Below, piece by piece: positions 6,543-11,522 of a stretch of DNA of 11,522 nucleotides. Position 1 is the stretch's first letter, and every line of letters begins with the position of its first letter. Under the pieces are notes generated by a model that saw nothing but the letters and a program-made list of their open reading frames with translations, did no database searches and had not been told where the DNA came from. A program made the position numbers and the translations under genes. Source of the DNA: Candidatus Altarchaeum sp. CG2_30_32_3053 (lineage in GTDB: Archaea; Altiarchaeota; Altiarchaeia; Altiarchaeales; Altiarchaeaceae); assembly GCA_001873845.1 (NCBI GenBank), contig MNZY01000069.1:1-11522 (forward strand). Direction: 5' to 3'.

Positions 6543-7220
6543 TTACATCATTCCCCTCTTAATCTCCCCGATTTCTTCCATTAATTCCGGCTTTAGGAAA
6601 ACTGCTTTATCCAGACATTTTAAGCCGTCATTCGTCCTTTTTGTTTTGAGTAAAACTGCACCAAGTATTTCATACGCATCAGCAAAATTTTCCTCTATCG
6701 CTATTGCCTTTCTGCATTCTTTCTCCGCATCAGCAAAATTTCCTTCATTAAACAATATAAACCCCAGATTGTAATGTGCATCAGCAAAATCCGGCAAAAT
6801 TTTTAAAATTTCTTCATATTCTTTCTTTGCTTCTTCTAATCTCCCAAGTTTAAAAAGCAAATTTGCCAGATTATTATGACCTTCAACATAATACGGCTCT
6901 ATCGCAATTGCTGTTTTGTATGCCTTTTCCGCTTCTGAAAATTTTTTCGGGTCGGGAAGTGTGATTTCCGAATTCCATTCGGTGAGATATTTCACTCTCG
7001 GCTTTTCAGCATAAATCTGCAATAATTTTCCCATTGCATTATGTGCGTCTACAAATTTCGGATTTATTTTTATTGCTTCTCTGTATGCCTTTTCTGCTTC
7101 TTCAAATTTTTCTTCCGCATACAAGACATTTCCAAGATTGTAATGTGCCTCTGCATTAAACGGGTTTAAATTTAAATTTTCCCTGTATTTTCTTTCTTCA
7201 GTCAGATATTTTTCGTTCAT
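6543..7220 (-). CDS. TPR-repeat protein
   Basis: A 225-residue soluble protein made almost wholly of tetratricopeptide repeats, which serve as protein-binding scaffolds. Repeats run about 23-56, 57-111, 112-145, 146-179 and 180-213. Each carries the signature pattern such as AEAHYNLGNVLY followed by EEAEKAYREAIKINP. The second repeat is interrupted by about 21 extra residues (about 71-91), which contain a KYLTE string also present at residues 4-8. No signal peptide or membrane segment is seen. The start codon is 18 nt from the 60-bp dispersed repeat, whose minus-strand TATATAAT (7265-7272) is well placed to be its promoter. The partner cannot be deduced. A 64-bp gap separates it from the exported-protein gene downstream. 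Confidence 0.88.
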   Translation of the reverse strand: MNEKYLTEERKYRENLNLNPFNAEAHYNLGNVLYAEEKFEEAEKAYREAIKINPKFVDAHNAMGKLLQIYAEKPRVKYLTEWNSEITLPDPKKFSEAEKAYKTAIAIEPYYVEGHNNLANLLFKLGRLEEAKKEYEEILKILPDFADAHYNLGFILFNEGNFADAEKECRKAIAIEENFADAYEILGAVLLKTKRTNDGLKCLDKAVFLKPELMEEIGEIKRGMM

Positions 7221-7238
7221 TTGCTGTGCTTTAAATTT

Positions 7239-7298
7239 GGTGCTGACCCACTAAATTTGGGATAATTATATATTTGTTTTTTTACTAATATTTTTAAT
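7239..7298 (-). repeat. second copy of the 60-bp terminal repeat, acting as probable TPR-gene promoter
   Basis: GGTGCTGACCCACTAAATTT begins at 7239 and continues with GGGATAATTATATATTTG. It matches 162-199 at 35 of 38 positions, and similarity continues through the T-run to 7298 with one extra T. It lies in the same orientation as the left end of the 161-321 element. No inverted partner end (AGCACC) is found between here and 8187, so it is a solitary end or remnant. On the minus strand the repeat holds TATATAAT at 7265-7272, about 45 nt before the TPR start, placing transcription start near 7243 with a leader of roughly 20 nt. Confidence 0.65.
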
Positions 7299-7361
7299 AT
7301 TCTCCTATAAATCCTAAAACATAGTTTGTAATACCTTCAATAATGCTTCATGCAATTTTAC

Positions 7362-7460
7362 TGAAAACTGCAAGTTTTCAATCTTTAAAAATTTACGAAA
7401 TTTTAAAATACTAAAAATCTTTGAGATTTTCAATCTTTTAAAATCTTTTGGATTTTTAAA
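7362..7460. repeat. cluster of four AT-rich hairpins
   Basis: Four hairpins follow one another: 7362-7380 (TGAAAACT arms, loop GCA), 7388-7404 (AAAATTT arms, loop ACG), 7414-7430 (AAAATCT arms, loop TTG) and about 7438-7460 (TTTAAAATC with GATTTTTAAA, one bulge). The third is identical over 17 bases to the core of the hairpin at 45-71. The GARCGAAGYGARC motif is absent here. The cluster separates a decayed gene from the TPR promoter and could act as a transcription barrier. Confidence 0.5.
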
Positions 7461-7467
7461 TGATATT

Positions 7468-7739
7468 TCAAAAACTTTTCAAATTTATTTGCTTAAAAAT
7501 ATAATCAGGGATTCTGAATCCAAAATATTCTTTACAAATTGCATAGATAATTTCAATCTCAACCGTAGAAATTTCAGAATTTTTATACTTGTCCGGGTAA
7601 TTACTTCATTAATCAAAATCTGTAATTTTTTGTTTCAGAAGGTTATGCGATATCTTTTATATAAATTTCTAATAAATTTACTATAATTTTGAATTTTTGC
7701 GTTTTTTGCTGCTGTCAGAAAGACAAAAACAAGTGCCAT
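7468..7739 (-). pseudogene. possible decayed small exported-protein gene
   Basis: From ATG at 7737-7739 a 34-residue frame opens with MALVFVFLTAAKNAKIQ, which looks like a signal peptide or membrane anchor, and stops at 7635. After two adjacent stop codons (7606-7611) a second open stretch (7468-7602) encodes 44 residues with ordinary-looking composition, including STVEIEIIYAICKEYFGF, but it has no start codon. I read the two pieces as one gene broken by frameshift and stop mutations. Neither part is recognised. It is also possible that the second stretch is chance. It lies 24 nt after another broken gene. Confidence 0.3.
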
Positions 7740-7763
7740 CAATGCAGTCAAAACTTTATATTA

Positions 7764-8139
7764 TCAGTCCTGGTTTTTCTCCAGTTTTTTGCTGTTTCCT
7801 TTGCTGTTTCCTTTGCTGTTTCCTTTACTGTTCGGTCTTAAAATATAACAAGTATGTGCTCCGGATGATTTTTTAATCAGCCAACCATTATTCAAAAGTT
7901 TATTTATGTCCTCCCATGCAGCTCTTCTGGCTATGTTGTTAATTTCACGATATTCTTTTAAAGTTATCTTTTTCTTCACTGTCAGATACCTGTTGCGTTT
8001 TTTGTCTCTCGCTCAACTCTTCTGGAATTTCAATATACGTTGATTCCTGCATTTGTGATTCAAAAATAATTTTTGTTTCAACCGGATGCATATCATAATA
8101 TGGTTCAATTTTTCCCCCGGTTATTTTGGACGAAATTTT
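7764..8139 (-). pseudogene. frameshifted winged-helix protein gene (C-terminal remnant)
   Basis: Two overlapping frames together make a coherent protein end. The upstream frame (8139-7945, internal ATG at 8089-8091) reads KIEPYYDMHPVETKIIFE onward to SERQKTQQVSDSEEK. The downstream frame, openable only from GTG 7977-7979, reads ITLKEYREINNIARRAAW and continues as a winged-helix DNA-binding domain, like those at the ends of Fic-family and AlbA_2-type proteins. Removing one A from the five-A run near 7967-7971 joins them as SDSEEKITLKEY. The upstream frame also begins right after an in-frame TAA, so the N-terminal catalytic part is missing. The end carries four NSKG-type repeats. It could be a decayed gene or an assembly error in the A-run; the lost domain is unknown. 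Confidence 0.5.
7791..7832 (-). repeat. 12-bp coding minisatellite (NSKG repeats)
   Basis: GCTGTTTCCTTT is repeated three times exactly (7791-7802, 7803-7814, 7815-7826), followed by a partial copy to 7832. On the minus strand it encodes N-S-K-G units at the C-terminus of the winged-helix remnant. The 12-bp unit preserves reading frame if the copy number changes. Confidence 0.9.
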
Positions 8140-8187
8140 TTAAATTTTTTAAATACTGAAAACTACACTGAAAATCTACCGGATTTT

Positions 8188-9663
8188 TTAAATCACCTTT
8201 ACTTTTCTCAGCCAGTCAATATCACTAATATATAAATCCCGAATATCGCTTAAATTTAGCCGTAACGCGGCAATCCTGTCAAGTCCCAAACCCCATGCCA
8301 GTACGGGACATTCAAATCCAAGCAATGGCTTAACAACCTCCTGCCTGAAAATTCCCGCACCTCCTAATTCTATCCACTGTTCCTTGCTCTCAAGATAAAT
8401 TTCCGGCTCTATGCTCATCTCAGTATAAGGGAAGTATCCCGGCCTGAATCTTATTTTTTCAAATCCGAGTGAGTTGTAAAAATTTTTCAAAATCCCAAGC
8501 AGATTTCTGAAATTGACATCTTCACTGACAACAATTCCTTCAACCTGATAAAATTCCGGCAAATGTTTAAAGTCAATCGTCTCATTCCTGAATACCTTTC
8601 CGATGGTAAAAATTTTGGCAGGCAGGTCATGTTTTTTGAGTGTGGTGATGAAATGTGCGGAAACAGCAGTTGTGTGAGTTCGCAATATAAATTTTTTTGC
8701 CTCTTCTTCATTCCATTGATATTTCCATCCCTTTTCGTGTGCATCCCTTATCGGATTTTTAAATTTCTCAAACCCATCCACTTCATGTACAAAATTTTTA
8801 AGATAAAAGGTATCCTGCATATCCCTTGCGGGATGGTCCTGTGGCTGAAATAACGCATCAAAGTCCCAGAATGTTGGTTCAATTAAATTTCCCCGCATCT
8901 CTTTAAATCCCATCCCGACAAAAATTTCCCTTATATCGTTTATCAGATTTGTCAGGGGATGAAATTTTGCTAGATATTGCGGCTCAACAAACACACTGAC
9001 ATCGTATTTTCTGAATTCTGCACCCTTCCACGATTTTTTTGTGAGCATTTCAGGAGTCAGTTGTGAAATCTGCTCCTTCAACCCGGCAATATTTTCCTTA
9101 ATTTTTATTCCTTCATCTGTAAGTGAGGCAAAAATTTCCCTTGTCTCCTTCAGGTTAATTATTTTCCTGCTGTTTAAAATTTCATAAGATTTTTTCTCAG
9201 CATCTGACAATGTATTTAAATCCCGTTTGTCAGTATTTTTCAGTAAAATTTCATCATCCCGCACGGCGAAATCGGAAAATACAATAACTCTGTCCTTAAA
9301 GACAATGTGTTTCTTCCTGCGAAGCCATCCAATTGTCAGATGGACATTAACTTTGAGGTTGTTTTCATCTATGATTTTGATTAAGTCATCAATGGTTATT
9401 TCAGAAATATTTTTTGCTTTTATTAAATTTAAGAGCTGCCTTTCGGGAAGTCCACGACTTAAATATTCCTTTCCTTCGTCATTCAGAAAAACAAATTTCT
9501 GAATTTTTTCCGAAACATTAACTAAATTTTTTGTTTTAAGCCAGTCAATTGTTCTCGCTACCGCATCTGTACTTAAATTTGCTCTTTCTGAAATTTTCTT
9601 AATATTCTGCCTTCCTTCCAGAATCTTTAAAATTTTGAGCTCGTTCGGATGAAAATTATCCAT
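8188..9663 (-). CDS. pheS: phenylalanyl-tRNA synthetase alpha subunit
   Basis: Catalytic subunit of the PheRS tetramer, which attaches phenylalanine to tRNA-Phe. Numbering from ATG at 9661-9663 gives 491 residues, the usual archaeal length. Residues 1 to about 135 form winged-helix domains typical of archaeal and eukaryotic alpha subunits, which replace the bacterial coiled coil. The class II core follows: HPARDMQDTF at 277-286, motif 2 around FTIGKVFRNE (352-361) with HLPEFYQVEG, and motif 3 GLGLDRIAAL at 458-467. An in-frame GTG at 9690 would add nine residues and overlap the upstream gene by 20 nt. I prefer the ATG because MDNFHPNELKILKIL matches typical family starts and sits 7 nt after the upstream stop. 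pheT is not adjacent, which is common in archaea. Confidence 0.95.
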   Translation of the reverse strand: MDNFHPNELKILKILEGRQNIKKISERANLSTDAVARTIDWLKTKNLVNVSEKIQKFVFLNDEGKEYLSRGLPERQLLNLIKAKNISEITIDDLIKIIDENNLKVNVHLTIGWLRRKKHIVFKDRVIVFSDFAVRDDEILLKNTDKRDLNTLSDAEKKSYEILNSRKIINLKETREIFASLTDEGIKIKENIAGLKEQISQLTPEMLTKKSWKGAEFRKYDVSVFVEPQYLAKFHPLTNLINDIREIFVGMGFKEMRGNLIEPTFWDFDALFQPQDHPARDMQDTFYLKNFVHEVDGFEKFKNPIRDAHEKGWKYQWNEEEAKKFILRTHTTAVSAHFITTLKKHDLPAKIFTIGKVFRNETIDFKHLPEFYQVEGIVVSEDVNFRNLLGILKNFYNSLGFEKIRFRPGYFPYTEMSIEPEIYLESKEQWIELGGAGIFRQEVVKPLLGFECPVLAWGLGLDRIAALRLNLSDIRDLYISDIDWLRKVKVI

Positions 9664-9670
9664 TTTGTTC

Positions 9671-10594
9671 TCATTGTGCTGCTTTTTCACTTATTCCGAT
9701 TTCTCCGCCTGATTCCAGTAAAATCCTCATTTCATCAAGTGTAAATCTGTGTTTCTTACCTGCGAGTTTGACCTTTACTGCCTCATATTTTTCCTTCATT
9801 TTTGCTTTTTCTTTGTCCGCCTTTATTTTTTCCAGTTCTTCTTCAAGCGGAGTCATCTGCCCGTTAATCAGCTGTATTTCATTTCTTAATTTGGTAAGTA
9901 TATCCTTATACATAATTAATTTTGCATAATTCTGAAGAACCGCTTCGTGCTGTACATCAGCACTTTCACTCATTTTTTTTATGCTTTCATAAGCGTCCTT
10001 TACACTATCATACATCTTCTTTAGATTCGTCCATTCATCTGTTAATTTTGTCTGAACATCAATAATTTTGCCGTCTATCTGTTTTAAGGAGGTATAAATT
10101 TCAGTCATTGTAATATGTGCATCGTTTGCATTTTTTGACTTTATTGCCCTTTCCCTCAACTGAAAGATTCTGTCAAACAAGTCCTTTTCATAATCAATAG
10201 ATATATCATAAGTTAATAGCTTTTCATAATTCTTCTTTAAGTGTTCTTCAAGAATATTATACGGAGCTCTTGATTCTTTATTAAGCGAGTCCCTTTCTAT
10301 CTTTTTTTCTTTTATGAGATTTGCCAATTCCTTTGATTCGTTTATTAAATGTTTTCTTTCACTCTTTAAGTCATCTATTTTTGTTCTGGACTCCTCTTTT
10401 TTCTTTTTGAATTCATCTAATCCGGCAACCTTTTTCCTGATTTCTTCTTGAAGTTCGTTTCTTGCATTTTTTGCTTTTGCTATTTCATCACGATGAAAAT
10501 TTATATTTTCGTAATTGTCTTTGATTTTCTTGCTTTTCATTCCTATTTCATCGCGCAGCAAATTTAATTTTTCCTTTATCTCGGGCTCATTCAT
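9671..10594 (-). CDS. archaeal coiled-coil protein, COG1340 type
   Basis: A 307-residue, highly charged helical protein. Residues about 1-108 are a long Glu/Lys heptad region, then a short break at SRAPYN (108-113). A middle segment with YEKDLFDRIFQLRERA (135-150) follows, then a second coiled coil from about 160 to 275. The C-terminus has KHRFTLDEMRILLESG (281-296), a short conserved tail. This order and the tail resemble the archaeal coiled-coil family COG1340, often mislabelled phosphoserine phosphatase; no phosphatase motif is present. No signal or membrane segment is seen. Its role is unknown and may be structural or chromosome-related. It is 11 nt after another coiled-coil gene and 7 nt before pheS, so the three are probably one transcript. 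Confidence 0.78.
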   Translation of the reverse strand: MNEPEIKEKLNLLRDEIGMKSKKIKDNYENINFHRDEIAKAKNARNELQEEIRKKVAGLDEFKKKKEESRTKIDDLKSERKHLINESKELANLIKEKKIERDSLNKESRAPYNILEEHLKKNYEKLLTYDISIDYEKDLFDRIFQLRERAIKSKNANDAHITMTEIYTSLKQIDGKIIDVQTKLTDEWTNLKKMYDSVKDAYESIKKMSESADVQHEAVLQNYAKLIMYKDILTKLRNEIQLINGQMTPLEEELEKIKADKEKAKMKEKYEAVKVKLAGKKHRFTLDEMRILLESGGEIGISEKAAQ

Positions 10595-10605
10595 TTTTAA
10601 AATTT

Positions 10606-11274
10606 TTATTTGTTCCCGATCTTTTCTTTTTTGGCTTTTTTATGCTTAACTCTTTTTTCTTCTGCCGCCTTTTTCTCCATTTCCTTTTTCTTTATCTCCT
10701 CTGCTTTTTTCTCCATTTCCTTTTTCTTTACATCCTCTGCCGCCTTTTTCTCCATTTCCTTTTTCTTTTTCTCCTCTGCCTTTTTCTCTCCCTCTGTTTT
10801 ATAATTTTTCCAGAAATTTAATGACTTCTCGTGTGATTCAATCTTTCTTGCCAGCCATTCCTCGCTGTTTTCAACACGATCTTTATTTATCTCCTTTTCT
10901 ATTTCATCCAGCTCACCTGATTTTGTGGAAAATTCTATTTCAGCGTCCTGTTTCTCTTTTCTATATTCTATGATTTTTTCTCTTATTTCCTGTGCAAGTG
11001 CGTCATCATTTATTTTATTTAAATTTTCTTCCAGATTTTTACTCCAATACTCCAGAAGATCCGTTTTATCCGGCAAAATTTCAACTATTTTTTTCAATAC
11101 AAATTCCCGCCCTTTCTTTTCTTTTATTCCTGTTAATTCTTTTCTGTAATTTTCCAGAAATTTATCGTGCTTTTTTATGAGCAGGTCTTTTAATGTTTCG
11201 GGTTTAATTGAGAATATGTTTTCTTCTGCTGATTTATCAGTCATATCATGGTGCGTATTAACATCCTCGTCCAT
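10606..11274 (-). CDS. Lys/Glu-rich coiled-coil protein, unknown function
   Basis: A 222-residue soluble protein. Residues about 24-100 are a helical, moderately charged region that could fold (FSIKPETLKDLLIKK, then LPDKTDLLEYW). About 105-155 is a coiled coil including the SEEWLARKIESHEKSL stretch. From about 163 to 217 is an extreme Lys/Glu/Ala repeat with three near-identical KKKEMEKKA units of 12-13 residues, like TolA-type extended helices. The underlying DNA repeats TCTCCATTTCCTTTTTCTTT at 10674, 10710 and 10749, showing recent expansion. I do not recognise the family. Being followed directly by the COG1340-type gene suggests the two coiled-coil proteins work together. The start is placed just behind a TATA box, giving a likely leaderless message. 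Confidence 0.7.
   Translation of the reverse strand: MDEDVNTHHDMTDKSAEENIFSIKPETLKDLLIKKHDKFLENYRKELTGIKEKKGREFVLKKIVEILPDKTDLLEYWSKNLEENLNKINDDALAQEIREKIIEYRKEKQDAEIEFSTKSGELDEIEKEINKDRVENSEEWLARKIESHEKSLNFWKNYKTEGEKKAEEKKKKEMEKKAAEDVKKKEMEKKAEEIKKKEMEKKAAEEKRVKHKKAKKEKIGNK
10674..10770 (-). repeat. 36-39-bp coding repeat encoding KKKEMEKKA units
   Basis: Three copies beginning TCTCCATTTCCTTTTTCTTT start at 10674, 10710 and 10749, spaced 36 and 39 bp, so reading frame is kept. They encode the Lys/Glu repeat in the C-terminal tail of the coiled-coil protein. Confidence 0.8.
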
Positions 11275-11293
11275 TGTTTTAAATTTTATGATT

Positions 11294-11338
11294 AAATTTT
11301 ATAAATTTTATGTCTGTTAAAATTTATGTCTATTAAAT
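11294..11338 (-). promoter_or_regulatory. TATA box and 16-bp direct repeat upstream of the coiled-coil/pheS operon
   Basis: On the minus strand TTTATAAAATTT (11294-11305) is centred about 26 nt before the ATG at 11274, the usual TATA-to-start distance, so transcription would begin at or next to the start codon (leaderless). Immediately upstream lie two adjacent 16-bp units, TTTATGTCTGTTAAAA (11307-11322) and TTTATGTCTATTAAAT (11323-11338), matching at 14 of 16 bases. Their position over the BRE and beyond is where an activator or a second promoter element would sit. Confidence 0.5.
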
Positions 11339-11352
11339 TATAAATTTATCCT

Positions 11353-11522
11353 CTTATTATTCTTGTTATTCTTATTCTTGTTTTTTCTTGTTATTCTTGT
11401 TATTCTTATTCTTGTTATTCTTATTATTCTTATTCTTGTTTTTTCTTGTTATTCTTATTATTCTTATTGTTGTTTTTTCTTGTTATTCTTATTATTCTTA
11501 TTCTTGTTATTCTTATTATTCT
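11353..11522. repeat. degenerate ATTCTT / TTGTT microsatellite running off the right edge
   Basis: About 170 bp built from TTATTCTTR units in which TTATTC, TTG and TTTTTTCTTG blocks alternate. The longer string TTGTTTTTTCTTGTTATTCT recurs from 11378, 11436 and 11470. All three minus-strand frames meet a stop and each T6 block shifts the frame, so it is not coding repeat. It extends beyond the window. Confidence 0.8.

Noticed and set aside
7489..7686. A 65-codon plus-strand frame in the decayed region.
   Set aside because: It is rich in Ile, Leu, Phe and Asn as expected from AT-rich sequence, and the opposite strand gives a more protein-like reading over 7468-7602.
7239..8187. A complete insertion sequence starting at the 7239 repeat.
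   Set aside because: No matching inverted end and no DDE or other transposase signature is present between 7239 and 8187.
10610..11180. Several Ser/Phe-rich plus-strand frames.
   Set aside because: They are the complement of the Lys/Glu-rich coiled-coil gene, which rarely produces stops on the other strand.

Overview
This is an AT-rich archaeal window in which every recognisable gene lies on the minus strand. The archaeal assignment rests on several genes. There is a rare methanogen-type (type 2) seryl-tRNA synthetase, an archaeal-type phenylalanyl-tRNA synthetase alpha subunit, and an archaeal MoaA. There is also a NadM-like nucleotidyltransferase, a zinc-ribbon protein of the archaeal DUF2072/OapC-ArvC type, and a coiled-coil protein of the COG1340 type. 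TATA-like boxes sit close to start codons. A methanogen-related or Altiarchaeota-like euryarchaeon is my inference; the sequence does not settle the lineage.

Read in the direction of transcription (right to left): at 11522-11275 there is a degenerate ATTCTT/TTGTT microsatellite, then a promoter region with a 16-bp direct repeat and a TATA box. Next comes a three-gene cluster (11274-8188): a Lys/Glu-rich coiled-coil protein, a COG1340-like coiled-coil protein and pheS. From 8187 to 7239 lies a decayed stretch holding a frameshifted winged-helix gene, a second heavily broken gene, a cluster of hairpins and a 60-bp dispersed repeat that carries a TATA box. From 7220 to 4959 come a TPR protein, an N-terminally anchored exported protein and a YdjM-like membrane protein. 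At 4899-3461 a NadM-like protein with a damaged HxGH motif overlaps moaA by 40 nt.

The 514-bp gap 3460-2947 is not empty. It has a 24-bp tandem duplication containing TATA-like boxes, a 162-bp inverted-repeat element with internal hairpins, and an 11-unit pentanucleotide repeat directly in front of the zinc-ribbon gene. The last operon (2946-398) is zinc-ribbon protein, serS and a 52-residue membrane protein. The first two genes are joined through a possible 7-codon minicistron by two consecutive ATGA overlaps.

The left end (1-397) is repeat-rich. It contains an array alternating perfect hairpins with a GARCGAAGYGARC motif, and a 161-bp MITE-like element with terminal inverted repeats at 161-321. 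Its left end is nearly identical to the 60-bp repeat at 7239. Between 322 and 397 I see nothing beyond AT-rich sequence.

The protein genes are mostly housekeeping (aminoacylation, molybdopterin synthesis). I did not find a clear new defence or metabolic system. The most unusual material is the non-coding repeat structure, the MoaA-linked NadM-like protein and the minicistron in front of serS.
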